Positions 43,882 to 54,217 of a DNA stretch of 64,000 bases are shown here, piece by piece. The notes below the pieces were generated by a model. That model was not told the DNA's origin, searched no databases, and was given only the letters and a program-made list of their open reading frames with translations. This DNA is from Dehalococcoidia bacterium (GTDB lineage Bacteria; Chloroflexota; Dehalococcoidia; DSTF01; JACRBR01). The stretch lies in the NCBI GenBank assembly GCA_040902535.1, contig JBBDXD010000018.1, positions 62,001 to 126,000 of the forward strand, read 5' to 3'. Position 1 is the stretch's first letter. Each line of letters starts with the position of its first letter. The translations under genes and the position numbers were made by a program.

Positions 43882-45180
43882 ATGCCAGGGACGCTGCCTG
43901 TTCGCTTGTTCGTCGCGGCGGCCGTCGCGATCGCGGTACTGGCCGCGATGCCACTGCTGGGCCCGCAGGGTGCGCGGCACGCAGAAGCGGGTACGTGCAA
44001 CAAGCTCGCCTTCCCCAATACGCTTCAATCGCTCATCGATGGTGGTCGCTCAGGCGACGTGATCTGCATGGTGGCAGGCGTGTATCGCGGGCCGGTGACG
44101 TTCCAGGGCAAGTCAGGCATCACGTTACGAGGACAGGGGCCGCGCCAGACGATCATCGCCGGCGGCACGCGCGACGGGATGCTCGTGTTCAACAGCAAGA
44201 ACCTTACCTTCGAAGACTTCACGCTGTACGTCGGGAACCCTTCCAACGCCTACGTGTGGCGCAGTCAGAACGTCGTCTTTCGCAGGATTGACGTAGGCGG
44301 CGGCACGCTCGGCATTCACTACGACGGCAACAGCATCGGCACGATCGAAGATTCGTTCGTGTACGCCATCCAGGGGGACGGCGTGCTGACGCGCAACAAG
44401 TCGAACGTGACGGTGCAACGCAACTGGATCTTCAACAACCGCGGCGTCGGCGTATCGACGGTCGGTGAGACGGCGAACACCGTCGTTACGCGGAACATCA
44501 TTTCGCACAACGACGGCCCCGGCGTATTCGCCGGCCAGACGCCGTGCGCGCTGCTGCCGCCGGGCTTCGTCGAAGTGCCGGACTGCTATCTCGACAATCT
44601 CCGCGCCTACGTGGGCGACGCGAACGTGATCCTGGACTCGAACGTGATCCAGGCGAGCGGCAGCACGGGCATCGTGATGTTTCCGGGCACGCGCGGGACC
44701 TTCCGCAACAACCACATCTGGCGCAACGAGTTGAGCGGACTATTCGTCTGGGGCGCGACGATCTCTTCCGAGAACGATGAGTACGACCGCAACGAAGAGC
44801 ACGCGATCGAGCTTCGGGCGTATCCGGACCCGTTGAAATATCCGGAGATCGCGGTCGACCAGCGCATACGCGCCGTCGGCTCGATCAACAACAACGACAT
44901 CCACGACTCGGTGGTGCTGCCCGAAACCGGCACGCTCGGCGGCGGCGTGCTCGCGCAAGGGGCGAACGTAGACGTGACGAACTCGCGGATCTACGGCAAC
45001 CGCGGCATCGGCGTGTCCTACGTGAACACGTCGCTCGGCCGGATCGTCAACAACAGGATCTACGACAATCGCGGCTCGGGCATCTGCCTCTTCCGCGCGG
45101 GCAACGTGACGACGTCGGGCAACGTGCTGACGGGAAACGTCAACAACAGCGTCGGCGTATGTCACGAGACGACGCCGTGA
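43882..45180 (+). CDS. Secreted right-handed parallel beta-helix protein
   Basis: The 432-residue protein starts at ATG 43882 with a signal peptide (PVRLFVAAAVAIAVLAAMPLL, cleavage near ARHAEA). The mature part is a chain of short strand repeats such as NVVFRRIDVGGG, NVTVQRNWIFNNRGVGVST, NVILDSNVIQASGSTGIVM, DVTNSRIYGNRGIGVSYV and RIVNNRIYDNRGSGI, typical of NosD/pectate-lyase-like parallel beta-helices. It is probably an extracellular carbohydrate-acting or structural protein. No catalytic residues can be assigned. Confidence 0.85.
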   Translation: MPGTLPVRLFVAAAVAIAVLAAMPLLGPQGARHAEAGTCNKLAFPNTLQSLIDGGRSGDVICMVAGVYRGPVTFQGKSGITLRGQGPRQTIIAGGTRDGMLVFNSKNLTFEDFTLYVGNPSNAYVWRSQNVVFRRIDVGGGTLGIHYDGNSIGTIEDSFVYAIQGDGVLTRNKSNVTVQRNWIFNNRGVGVSTVGETANTVVTRNIISHNDGPGVFAGQTPCALLPPGFVEVPDCYLDNLRAYVGDANVILDSNVIQASGSTGIVMFPGTRGTFRNNHIWRNELSGLFVWGATISSENDEYDRNEEHAIELRAYPDPLKYPEIAVDQRIRAVGSINNNDIHDSVVLPETGTLGGGVLAQGANVDVTNSRIYGNRGIGVSYVNTSLGRIVNNRIYDNRGSGICLFRAGNVTTSGNVLTGNVNNSVGVCHETTP

Positions 45181-45189
45181 CGGAGAAGC

Positions 45190-45287
45190 GAGAACTTAGA
45201 ACCTTGAACCTAAAACCTCTAGTTCAACGTGATGAAGGTCGTCGCAGTTTCCAGGTCTAAGTTCTAAGTTCGAGGTTCCAGGTTTCC
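45190..45287. repeat. Inverted heptamer arrays (GAACYT type)
   Basis: Left array 45190-45217: GAGAACT, TAGAACC, TTGAACC, TAAAACC. Right array 45248-45287: TTTCCAG, GTCTAAG, TTCTAAG, TTCGAGG, TTCCAGG, TTTCC. The right array is complementary in sense to the left, with a 30-base centre, so the transcript could form a long imperfect hairpin. Confidence 0.85.
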
Positions 45288-45325
45288 ATTCTTCGTCCTA
45301 CGCCGTACGTTGTGCGTCCGCTACC

Positions 45326-45805
45326 ATGGCGCTCGTCATGCGAATCAAGCGCATCCACCATCTGACCATCGCGGTGCGTGACGCCGAACAGGCGCGCGAG
45401 ACGTTCGAGGCGCTGTTCTCCAGTGCATCGGACGAGCCGCGAGAGATCGACGCGTTCGGCGTGCGCACGCGCGACGTGGCGATCGGCGACGACGTGTTGC
45501 AGTTGGCTGCGCCGCGCGGGCCGGGCAGCCCAATCATGCGCTTCCTCGAACGCAAGGGTGAGGGCTTCTATAACCTCGCGCTCGAAGTCGACGACCTCGA
45601 TGCGGCGGTGGCGGAGCTGGGCGAGCGCGGCATCAAGGTGAGCGAGCCGATCGAGGCGACGCCGGGCGTGCGGTCGGCATTCGTGACGATGGCGGCGACG
45701 CACGGGTTGAGCATTCAGTTGGTAGAGACGGTGGAGACGGCGGAAGCGGTGGAAGCGAAGACACCGCTCGATCTCACGCCGGACGAGTGGAGCGATGACG
45801 GTTAG
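45326..45805 (+). CDS. VOC (glyoxalase/methylmalonyl-CoA epimerase-like) protein
   Basis: The 159-residue protein has the paired beta-alpha-beta-beta-beta modules of the VOC fold: RIKRIHHLTIAVRDAEQARETFEALF (with a metal His), LQLAAPRGPGSPIMRFLERKGEGFYNLALEVDDLDAAVAELGERGI, and VTMAATHGLSIQLVE. The pattern is closest to methylmalonyl-CoA epimerase, but the enzyme's partners are absent. The start may instead be ATG 45338. The stop codon is two bases from... the repeat array at 45801, which overlaps its last codons. Confidence 0.8.
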   Translation: MALVMRIKRIHHLTIAVRDAEQARETFEALFSSASDEPREIDAFGVRTRDVAIGDDVLQLAAPRGPGSPIMRFLERKGEGFYNLALEVDDLDAAVAELGERGIKVSEPIEATPGVRSAFVTMAATHGLSIQLVETVETAEAVEAKTPLDLTPDEWSDDG

Positions 45806-45985
45806 TTGTCAGTCGTAAGTTGTAAGTCGTAAGTGCTTCGAGGAGGGGAGTCATGCAAGACTTCCGGCAGCGCAAGGTTTGGCAGAACGCGGTTCGTACT
45901 CGCAGTGGCGTCTACGAGGCGCTTACAACTTAGAACTGAATACTGAGGACTTACAACTCCCAATACTGAGGACTTACAACTCCCG
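45801..45985. mobile_element. Heptamer-bounded element with S23-gene remnant
   Basis: Left array 45801-45835 (GTTAGTT, GTCAGTC, GTAAGTT, GTAAGTC, GTAAGTG) and right array 45921-45985 (GCTTACA, ACTTAGA, ACTGAAT, ACTGAGG, ACTTACA...) are inverted relative to each other. The right side also contains a 23-base tandem duplication (45939-45961 and 45962-45984). Between them is a short ORF with an S23-like start. A decayed or non-autonomous copy of the element at 52188 is inferred. Confidence 0.6.
45853..45933 (+). pseudogene. Remnant of a four-helix-bundle S23 protein (26 codons)
   Basis: A strong GAGGAGGGGAG ribosome-binding site precedes ATG 45853. The ORF reads MQDFRQRKVWQNAVRTRSGV and stops in the right heptamer array. 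The D-F-R-x3-V-W-Q pattern is the typical N-terminus of S23/four-helix-bundle proteins (normally about 120 residues) and aligns with [11 protein letters not shown] of the copy at 52220. The rest of the gene is missing. Confidence 0.6.
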
Positions 45986-47266
45986 ATGCGCATCTGCTTC
46001 ATCATGTACCAGGGCAACATGTACTCAGGCGGACAGGGCGTCTACCTGCATTACATCACGCGCGAACTGCTGAAGATGGGCCACGAGGTGCACGTCATCT
46101 CCGGGCGTCCGTATCCAGCGCTGGCCGAGGGCGTGGTGCATCACAGGCTGCACACGTACAGCTTCTGGGCGTTCCTCAACGGCCGCGACGAGCACGCGTA
46201 CGATCACTCGCACCATCCGATGGCGATGCTGCACCCGTGGAACTTCTACGAATTCGCCTCGACGCGCGCATCGCTGTCGTCGCTGTTTTTTACCTTCAGT
46301 GTGCGCGCGTATCGCAAGCTAGCCGAGGTCGAGGCGCAGACGGGGCCGTTCGACGTGGTGCACGACAACCAGACGCTCGGGTACGGCGTGCTGGCGATGA
46401 AACGGCTGATGGGCAAGCGCGTCGTCGCGAGCCTGCATCATCCGTTGACCATCGATAAAGCGAACAACGTCCGCGAGGCGAAGAACGTCTTCGACCGGCT
46501 GTGGAATGAGACGTGGTTTCCGGGACGCATGCAGTCGATCGTCGCGAACGGCATCGACATGGTGCTCACGGGGTCGCGCAATTCGGCGCACTCCGTGAGC
46601 GAGTCGATGAACATCCCGCTGTCGCACATCCGCCAGACCCCGTACGGCGTCGACCACGACGTGATGCACCCGGTCGAGGGCGCGCGCCGGGAGCCGGAGA
46701 CGATCCTGTTCGTCGGCGACTCGGAGGACCGCAACAAGGGCGCGCGCTTCCTCATCGAGGCGTGCGCGCGCCTGCAGCACGAGATGGACTTCCGCCTGCT
46801 GTTCAAGGACAAGAAGGAGAAGGACATGAAGGTCGTGCCGCCACTCGTGTGGAAGCACGGCCTCCAGCGCTTCGTCGAATACATCCCGCGGCTGACGACG
46901 GACGAACTCGTATCGCTGTACAACAGCACGCAGATCGTCGTGTCGCCGTCGCTGTACGAGGGGTTCGGGCTGCCTGCCGCCGAAGCGATGGCATGCGGCG
47001 CCGCGGTCATCGCGACGACGGCGGGGGCGTTCCCGGAGTTCATCGAGGACGGCCGCACGGGGATCCTCGTGCGCCCCGGCGATGCAGATGCGCTCGCCGG
47101 CGCGATCAAGTCGCTGCTCAACGATCCGGAGCGATGCGCCCGCATGGGCGCCGCGGCGAGCGAGCACATCCGCGCGAATTTCACGTGGCAGCGGACGGCG
47201 CGGATGACGGTGGAGCTGTACGAGGAAGTGATCGCGCGCGATGCGCGTGTGGGTGCTCGTGTGTGA
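45986..47266 (+). CDS. Glycosyltransferase family 4
   Basis: The 426-residue GT-B enzyme begins MRICFIMYQGNMYSGGQGVYLHY, directly after the heptamer array, and has the nucleotide-sugar-binding motif VSPSLYEGFGLPAAEAMACGAAVIATTAGAFPE (the E-x7-E region) near residue 330. The N-terminal domain includes VVHDNQTLGYGVLAMKRLMGKRVVASLHHPLTID. It transfers an activated sugar to an unknown acceptor, probably a glycolipid or surface polysaccharide. Confidence 0.9.
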   Translation: MRICFIMYQGNMYSGGQGVYLHYITRELLKMGHEVHVISGRPYPALAEGVVHHRLHTYSFWAFLNGRDEHAYDHSHHPMAMLHPWNFYEFASTRASLSSLFFTFSVRAYRKLAEVEAQTGPFDVVHDNQTLGYGVLAMKRLMGKRVVASLHHPLTIDKANNVREAKNVFDRLWNETWFPGRMQSIVANGIDMVLTGSRNSAHSVSESMNIPLSHIRQTPYGVDHDVMHPVEGARREPETILFVGDSEDRNKGARFLIEACARLQHEMDFRLLFKDKKEKDMKVVPPLVWKHGLQRFVEYIPRLTTDELVSLYNSTQIVVSPSLYEGFGLPAAEAMACGAAVIATTAGAFPEFIEDGRTGILVRPGDADALAGAIKSLLNDPERCARMGAAASEHIRANFTWQRTARMTVELYEEVIARDARVGARV

Positions 47267-47282
47267 AGTCGCCTACGGCGCG

Positions 47283-47310
47283 GAGAACCCAGAACCTCGA
47301 ACCCTTGACC
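47283..47310. repeat. Heptamer array NNGAACC
   Basis: Four period-7 units: GAGAACC, CAGAACC, TCGAACC, CTTGACC, just after the glycosyltransferase gene. Confidence 0.8.
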
Positions 47311-47340
47311 GCGCGTTCAAAGCATGGACTGGAGGAACGC

Positions 47341-47745
47341 ATGGCGACGCAGATCTCACCGATGCTGGCAGTCAGCGACGCGGAAGCGGCGATCGCGTTC
47401 TACAAGCGAGCGTTCGGGGCGGAAGAACGCTGGAGGATCGGCGAGCCGGCGCAGGTGGCGGGCCTGTCGATTGACGGGGCGGAGGTGTTCCTCGCGCAGG
47501 AGTCGCCGCCGAACGGGACCCGATCTCCTGATGTGGCTGGTTACACGACCGTGCGCATCGAGCTGTTTGCCGACGACCCGCAGCAGGTGCAGGAACGGGC
47601 GATCGCGGCGGGGGCGCGGGCAGGGAGCGCTGTCGAAGAGCGCCGGCATGAGACCGTCGGGGCGACACCAAATCTACGGATGCTGCAAGGCGGCGTCATC
47701 GACCCGTTTGGCCATGTTTGGCTGATCGGGAAGTTCCTTGAGTGA
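47341..47745 (+). CDS. VOC family protein (PhnB-like)
   Basis: The 134-residue protein starts at ATG 47341, after TGGAGGA. It has SPMLAVSDAEAAIAFYKRAFGAEERWRIG, AEVFLAQESPPNG and GVIDPFGHVWLIGKF, matching single-domain PhnB/glyoxalase-like proteins whose HVWLI glutamate/His positions bind metal or ligand. Substrate unknown. Confidence 0.88.
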   Translation: MATQISPMLAVSDAEAAIAFYKRAFGAEERWRIGEPAQVAGLSIDGAEVFLAQESPPNGTRSPDVAGYTTVRIELFADDPQQVQERAIAAGARAGSAVEERRHETVGATPNLRMLQGGVIDPFGHVWLIGKFLE

Positions 47746-47783
47746 TCGGCGGGGCATCGTGCGTCAATGTGAGCGGTGGTGAG

Positions 47784-47846
47784 ACCAACCCCGAAACCCA
47801 GAACTCGCAGCCCAGAACTTACAACTTAGGACTTACAACTTGGAAC
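47784..47846. repeat. Heptamer array NNNGAAC/TTACAAC
   Basis: Nine period-7 units (ACCAACC, CCGAAAC, CCAGAAC, TCGCAGC, CCAGAAC, TTACAAC, TTAGGAC, TTACAAC, TTGGAAC). The array extends over the last codons of trpG, giving its C-terminal SSKL. Confidence 0.85.
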
Positions 47847-48414
47847 TGCGTTCCATCGCCAAAAAATTCCGCAGCAGTTGATGCCCATCCGGCGTCAGGA
47901 TCGACTCGGGATGAAACTGCACGCCTTCGACGGGCAGTTCGCGGTGCCGCACGCCCATGATGATGCCGCTCTCGCTGCGCGCGCTCACTTCGAGCGCGTC
48001 GGGCACGCTGTCGGGCCGGATCGCGAGCGAGTGGTAGCGCGTCGCATCGATCGGCGATGAGAGGCCCGCGAAGACGCCCTTGCCGTCGTGCGTGACGTGC
48101 GACACCTTGCCGTGCAGGATCTCGCCCGCGCCCTCCACGACGCCGCCGAAGACTTCGCCGATGCACTGATGGCCGAGACACACGCCGAGGATCGGCGTCT
48201 TGCCGGCGAAGCGGCGGATGACGTCCTTGCTGATGCCCGCGTCGTCGGGGTTGCCAGGACCGGGTGAGATGATGATGCGGTCAGGCGCCATCTCCTCGAT
48301 GTCTTCGAGCGTGACGCCGTCGTTGCGCACGACTTCAACTTCCGCGCCCAGTTCGCCGAGGTACTGGTAGAGGTTGTACGTGAAGCTGTCGTAGTTATCG
48401 ATGAGCAGGAGCAT
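47833..48414 (-). CDS. trpG: Anthranilate synthase component II (glutamine amidotransferase)
   Basis: The 193-residue class-I amidotransferase has [21 protein letters not shown], the oxyanion/[11 protein letters not shown] segment, the catalytic cysteine in [15 protein letters not shown] and the His-Glu pair in [24 protein letters not shown]. It supplies ammonia from glutamine to TrpE (or PabB). Its ATG overlaps the stop of the upstream Nudix-methyltransferase gene. It is the last gene of the T-box-led trp cluster. Confidence 0.93.
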   Translation of the reverse strand: MLLLIDNYDSFTYNLYQYLGELGAEVEVVRNDGVTLEDIEEMAPDRIIISPGPGNPDDAGISKDVIRRFAGKTPILGVCLGHQCIGEVFGGVVEGAGEILHGKVSHVTHDGKGVFAGLSSPIDATRYHSLAIRPDSVPDALEVSARSESGIIMGVRHRELPVEGVQFHPESILTPDGHQLLRNFLAMERSSKL

Positions 48415-49661
48415 CAGCGTTTCCTCGCCTTGATGATGAGTGCATACGGCAGCAGCGCCAGCCATTCGGCGCTGAGGTCGTCCGCGATCGGCGGCTGTTC
48501 GTCTTCCTTCGGCTCGACGATGCCTTCGACGGCGAAGCCGGCCGCGGCGAGCTGGTCGAACCACTCGGACAGCGTCCGCATGTACGAGCGCAGCGGCGGC
48601 GCGTCCGTCGCGGCGACGAGCCGGTTGAGATCGTGATGCGGCGTCCAGTACGACGTCCAGACGACGAACGGCGGTCCGCCGTCGACGATGACGTCGAACG
48701 GATGCTTCACGGACAGCACGAGCGTGCCGCCGGTCCGCAGCAAGCGTGCCGCTTCGGCCAGCGCGAGATCGATGCGCTCGACGTACTCCATGACACCGAT
48801 CGCGATGGCGAGGTCGAAGCTGGCGCCGTCGAAGCGTGACAGGTCTTCGATCGGGCCTTCACCGAACGACGCGTTGGGCGCGGCGTGCCGGACCGCGTAC
48901 TTCTTCGCGTAGGCGATCTGCGACGGCGACTGATCGACGCCGACCACGACGGCGCCGAGCTTCTCGAGCGCCACGGCGTCCTGGCCGCCGCCGCAGCCAA
49001 GCACGATCGCACGCTTGCCTCGCACGTCGTCGAGCACATGCAGGTCGTCTTCGGACGAACGCCACGTCCACATCAGGCGCGTGCCGAATCGGTCGCCGTA
49101 GCGCTCGTCCTGCCATGCCTTCGCGATGGCTTCCCATGCGGCGCGGTTGTCCGGCGGCGGCCACGGCGGCGCCGGATCGGCTTCGCGCTCGGCGAGCGGC
49201 GTTGCTTCCGCTGTCGCTTCCGGCGTCCATGCCGGCATCTCCTCGACGGGCTCTTCGTTGAGGATGCGCACCAGCGGCTCGCGAAGCGCGGGCGGCATCC
49301 AGACGTTCGGCAGATCGCCGGCCGAGAGCCAGCGCGCGTCGTCGTAGTCGCCGGCGGCGTTGAAGCGCAGCGCGCCTTCGGCGAGTTCCGCGCGGAAGAC
49401 GTTGGCGACGTAGCGCGCGTTGTCGTCGGGATCCTCCAGGTACACGGTATCGACGAAGATCTCGTTCGCGACGGTGACGCCGAATTGCTGGGCGGTGTGG
49501 CGCCGCACCGCTTCCTCGGCGGTCTCGTCGTTGCCGACGGCCGTCATGGGCAGCAGCCACTGCCCCGCAAACGGCGGGCGGCCTTGCTTGCGACGCGCCG
49601 TCAGCACGAGCGCATCGCGTTCGATGAGTGCGGCGGACAACAACTCCGGCTGCGTGCTCAC
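48414..49661 (-). CDS. Degenerate Nudix domain fused to SAM-dependent methyltransferase
   Basis: From GTG 49661, two bases after the trpE stop, the protein is 415 residues; ATG 49694 is an alternative overlapping trpE. Residues 1-135 have the Nudix fold ([22 protein letters not shown]) but the box reads [17 protein letters not shown], replacing the catalytic REUxEE glutamates, so hydrolase activity is unlikely. Residues 185-415 are a class-I methyltransferase ([28 protein letters not shown]). It is embedded between trpE and trpG with overlapping ends. Function and acceptor unknown. Confidence 0.8.
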   Translation of the reverse strand: MSTQPELLSAALIERDALVLTARRKQGRPPFAGQWLLPMTAVGNDETAEEAVRRHTAQQFGVTVANEIFVDTVYLEDPDDNARYVANVFRAELAEGALRFNAAGDYDDARWLSAGDLPNVWMPPALREPLVRILNEEPVEEMPAWTPEATAEATPLAEREADPAPPWPPPDNRAAWEAIAKAWQDERYGDRFGTRLMWTWRSSEDDLHVLDDVRGKRAIVLGCGGGQDAVALEKLGAVVVGVDQSPSQIAYAKKYAVRHAAPNASFGEGPIEDLSRFDGASFDLAIAIGVMEYVERIDLALAEAARLLRTGGTLVLSVKHPFDVIVDGGPPFVVWTSYWTPHHDLNRLVAATDAPPLRSYMRTLSEWFDQLAAAGFAVEGIVEPKEDEQPPIADDLSAEWLALLPYALIIKARKR

Positions 49662-49662
49662 C

Positions 49663-51146
<1,484 letters not shown>

Positions 51147-51150
<4 letters not shown>

Positions 51151-52166
51151 GACGGCATGCCTCGCGGAAAGTAATCGAGGCGCAGCGCCTTGCGCACGGC
51201 TTCGATCGTCGCCTGCGCCGCATCGTAGCCCGCCTTGCTGCCCTGTTCGAGCGCTTCCCGCACGAGTTCGGGGCGCGCTTCGTAATGCGCGCGGCGCTCG
51301 CGGAACGGCTCGAGCAGGTTGTTGATCGCGACCGCGAGGCTCTTCTTCACCTCGACATCGCCGACCGTTCCTTTCACGTAGCGCTCCTTGAAATCGTTGA
51401 CCTCGTCGACGTTTGGGTTGAACGCGTCGTGGTACATGAACACCGGGTTGCCCTCGACGTGTCCGGGATCGGTCGCGCGCAGGCGCGTCGGGTCGGTGTA
51501 CATGCTCATCACCTTGCGCGTTACCGTCTCGGCGTCGTCCTTGAGGTCGATCGTGTTGCCGATCGATTTACTCATCTTCGCCTGACCATCGAGCCCGGCC
51601 AGGCGCGGCACACGGCCGACGAGCGGCTGCGGCTCCGGGAACACCTCGCCGAAATCGCGGTTGAACTTTCGCGCGATCTCACGCGTCATCTCGATGTGCG
51701 GCAGCTGGTCGTCGCCGACGGGCACCAGGTGGGCGCGCGGCATGAGGATGTTCGCCACCTGCATCAACGGATAGATGAAGAACCCGACGGGAACGCCCTT
51801 TTTTCCGGTCTCGAGGTCGGCCATCTCCGCCTTCAGCGTTGGGTTGCGCTGCAGGCGTCCGAGCGGCATGAACCAACTCAGCAGCACCGTCAGTTCCGCG
51901 TGCTGGGGCACCTGGCTCTCGATCACGTAATGGCTGTTCTGGGGATCGAGCCCGACCGACAGCCAGTCGAGCGCAACCTCCCAGACGGCGTCGCGCACGC
52001 GGTCGATGTCGTCCGCGTAGTCGGAGACCTGGTAATCGGCGATCAGGAAAAAGCACTCGTACTCGTTTTGCAGGCGGATCCAATTCTCCAGCGCGCCTGC
52101 GTAGTGGCCGAGATGCAGGGAGCCGGTGGGGCGGATGCCGGTGAGGATGCGTTTTCGTTCAGACAA
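51147..52166 (-). CDS. trpS: Tryptophanyl-tRNA synthetase
   Basis: The 339-residue class-Ib synthetase probably starts at TTG 52166 (MSERKRILTGIRPTGSLHLGHYAG, with GGGGGTGG upstream). HIGH corresponds to HLGHYAG and KMSKS to AKMSKSIGN. It charges tRNA-Trp. The position in the same cluster as trpB, trpE and trpG downstream of a UGG T-box fits control by uncharged tRNA-Trp. The repeat element at 52188-52670 separates it from trpB. Confidence 0.93.
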
Positions 52167-52187
52167 CGGCCACCCCCGATGCGGCGT

Positions 52188-52670
52188 ACAACAGACAACA
52201 AACAACAGGCAACAGAGGGTTACGTTGCATCGTAGCTTGCCCGTTCTTCGCGGAATGCACGTGCTTTGCCGGTTTCCTTGTCGAGGTCAATCATCTTCGC
52301 CGAAATCATCCTCATCACTTCATCGCCAAGCGTGATGATCCGCTCCTCGAGATGAGGATCAATGAGATCCAGGCGACGAAATGTGTCCAGCCAGCTCATC
52401 GTCTCGGCGACGGATCCGCGGGCTATGGAGAGGTGATTGCGATACGCGCCCGCAGCGAAGCGTCCATGACCTTCTGCAATATTCGCGGCTATAGCAGTGG
52501 CCGAGCGAACGATTTGTTGGACGAGCACGTTCGTTGTTCGATCGGCGGGCAACGCCTTCGTGAACCGGATGATCTCGACGGTCAGGAGCTGTGCCTTCTC
52601 CCACATCACAAGGTTACGGAACGAGTAACCTCCCCGCGTCCTCTGTTGCCTGTTGTCTGTTGTCTGTTGT
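52188..52670. mobile_element. Putative element with 31-bp heptamer terminal inverted repeats around an S23 gene
   Basis: The left end reads inward ACAACAG, ACAACAA, ACAACAG, GCAACAG, AGG (52188-52218). The right end reads inward on the minus strand ACAACAG, ACAACAG, ACAACAG, GCAACAG, AGG (52670-52640). They are 31-bp inverted termini with one mismatch. The trinucleotide CGT flanks both sides (52185-52187 and 52671-52673), a possible target duplication. Inside is one gene, an S23 four-helix-bundle protein. No transposase is present, so the mode of movement is unknown. Confidence 0.6.
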
Positions 52671-52678
52671 CGTGTCAT
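52220..52678 (-). CDS. Four-helix-bundle protein, S23/23S rRNA intervening-sequence family
   Basis: The 152-residue frame carries the S23 pattern [81 protein letters not shown]. The ATG at 52678 overlaps the trpB stop as ATGA, so it may be translationally coupled. The first 15 residues ([15 protein letters not shown]) are encoded by the heptamer array. Alignment with the remnant at 45853 places the ancestral start at about 52626, where no start codon remains. Family members assemble as pentamers of unknown function. Confidence 0.8.
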   Translation of the reverse strand: MTRQQTTDNRQQRTRGGYSFRNLVMWEKAQLLTVEIIRFTKALPADRTTNVLVQQIVRSATAIAANIAEGHGRFAAGAYRNHLSIARGSVAETMSWLDTFRRLDLIDPHLEERIITLGDEVMRMISAKMIDLDKETGKARAFREERASYDAT

Positions 52679-54036
52679 ACCAAGGGCACTTCCTGCATCG
52701 CCGCCTTCACCCTGTCCGCGGGGTACGCGAAGTCCTGCAGCTTTCCCGCCAGGTAGTTGTCGTACGCCGTCATGTCGAAGTAGCCGTGGCCGCTCAGGTT
52801 AAAGAGGATTGTCTTCGATGCGCCGGACTGCTTGCAGGCGAGCGCCTCGTCGATCGCGGCGCGGATCGCGTGCGCGCTTTCCGGCGCCGGGACGATGCCC
52901 TCCGTGCGAGCGAATTGCAGCGCCGCATCGAAGACGGTGTTCTGGTGGTAGGCGCGCGCTTCGATGAATCCCTGGTCGTACAGCTCGCAGATCAGGTTCG
53001 CCATGCCGTGATAACGCAGGCCGCCGGCGTGAATGCCCTCGGGGATGAACGTATGGCCCAGCGTGAACATCTTGATCAGCGGCGTCGTGCCGGCCGTATC
53101 ACCGAAGTCGTAGCGGTACTCGCCCTTGGTCAGCGACGGGCAGGCTTCCGGCTCGGCGGCGATGAACTGCGTCGGCTTGCCGCCGGTCAGCTTTTCGCGC
53201 ATGAATGGGAAGGCCAGCCCTGCGAAGTTGGAGCCGCCGCCGGCACAACCGATGACGGCGTCCGGGTACTCGCCCGCCATCTCCATCTGCTTCATCGCTT
53301 CCTGGCCGATCACGGTCTGGTGCAGCAACACGTGGTTGAGCACGCTGCCGAGCGAGTACTTGGTGTCGTCGCGCTTCGCTGCGTCCTCGACGGCTTCGCT
53401 GATCGCGATACCGAGGCTGCCCGGCGTGTCGGGCGTCGCCTCGAGGATGGCGCGGCCGGCATCGGTGTCGCCGCTCGGGCTGGCGACGACCTCGGCGCCG
53501 TAGACCTGCATGAGCGATCGGCGATACGGCTTCTGCTCGTAGCTGATCTTCACCATGTAGATCTTCAGGTCGATGCCGAAGAAGTTGCACGCCATCGCGA
53601 GGGCGCAGCCCCACTGGCCGGCGCCCGTCTCGGTGGTCAGACGCGTGATGCCTTCCTGCTTGTTGTAGTACGCCTGCGCGACGGCGGTGTTCGGCTTGTG
53701 CGAGCCGACCGGCGACGCGCCTTCGTACTTGAAGTAGATGTGCGCCGGCGTGTCGAGCGCGCGCTCGAGGCGACGAGCGCGGATCAGCGGCGTCGGCCGC
53801 CAGAGCGCATAGATGTCACGCACTTCATCGGGGATCTCGACGAACCTCTCGGTCGAGACTTCCTGCTTGATCAACGCCATCGGAAAGAGCGATGCCAGCG
53901 CCTCCGGCCCGATCGGTTCGTGTGTGCCGGGGTTGAGCGGCGGCGGCGGCGCCTTCGGCAGGTCGGCCGCGACGTTGTACCAGTGCGCCGGCAGGTCGGC
54001 CTCCGATAGCAGGAACTTCGTGCGCTCGTCCGTCAT
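52675..54036 (-). CDS. trpB: Tryptophan synthase beta chain, TrpB2-type
   Basis: The 453-residue PLP enzyme starts at ATG 54036, after GGGAGG. It has [15 protein letters not shown], the PLP lysine in [33 protein letters not shown], and the phosphate-binding [17 protein letters not shown]. The length and [14 protein letters not shown] pattern match the TrpB2 group, which works without close TrpA coupling; no trpA is in the window. It condenses indole and serine to tryptophan. A T-box with a UGG specifier lies upstream, and a heptamer hairpin lies in the 5' UTR. Confidence 0.92.
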   Translation of the reverse strand: MTDERTKFLLSEADLPAHWYNVAADLPKAPPPPLNPGTHEPIGPEALASLFPMALIKQEVSTERFVEIPDEVRDIYALWRPTPLIRARRLERALDTPAHIYFKYEGASPVGSHKPNTAVAQAYYNKQEGITRLTTETGAGQWGCALAMACNFFGIDLKIYMVKISYEQKPYRRSLMQVYGAEVVASPSGDTDAGRAILEATPDTPGSLGIAISEAVEDAAKRDDTKYSLGSVLNHVLLHQTVIGQEAMKQMEMAGEYPDAVIGCAGGGSNFAGLAFPFMREKLTGGKPTQFIAAEPEACPSLTKGEYRYDFGDTAGTTPLIKMFTLGHTFIPEGIHAGGLRYHGMANLICELYDQGFIEARAYHQNTVFDAALQFARTEGIVPAPESAHAIRAAIDEALACKQSGASKTILFNLSGHGYFDMTAYDNYLAGKLQDFAYPADRVKAAMQEVPLV

Positions 54037-54085
54037 GTGGCCTCCCGTCAGAGTGAACATCATCGCCCCAGGATGCGTTTTGCGT

Positions 54086-54171
54086 TTGAACCTGGAACCT
54101 CGAACCTGGAACCTTCATCGGTGCTGGTTCAAGGTTCAAGGTTCTGGGTTCTACGTTCTGGTTCAAGGTTC
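54086..54171. repeat. Inverted heptamer arrays (TGGAACC / AGGTTCA) in the trpB leader
   Basis: Left 54086-54113: TTGAACC, TGGAACC, TCGAACC, TGGAACC. Right 54125-54171: TGGTTCA, AGGTTCA, AGGTTCT, GGGTTCT, ACGTTCT and a partial. With an 11-base centre they form a long imperfect hairpin in the mRNA between the T-box terminator and trpB. Confidence 0.85.
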
Positions 54172-54185
54172 TTCATATTCTCAAG

Positions 54186-54217
54186 AAAACTAAAACAGCC
54201 CTCACCCACTGAGGGGC
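54186..54217 (-). terminator. T-box terminator hairpin
   Basis: On the minus strand, GCCCCTCA-GTGGG-TGAGGGC is followed by TGTTTTAGTTTTC. It competes with the antiterminator that carries the conserved T-box sequence. Confidence 0.8.

Noticed and set aside
52220-52678. Diversity-generating retroelement (S23 fold resembles the Avd accessory protein)
   Set aside because: No reverse transcriptase, template repeat or variable repeat was seen in the window.
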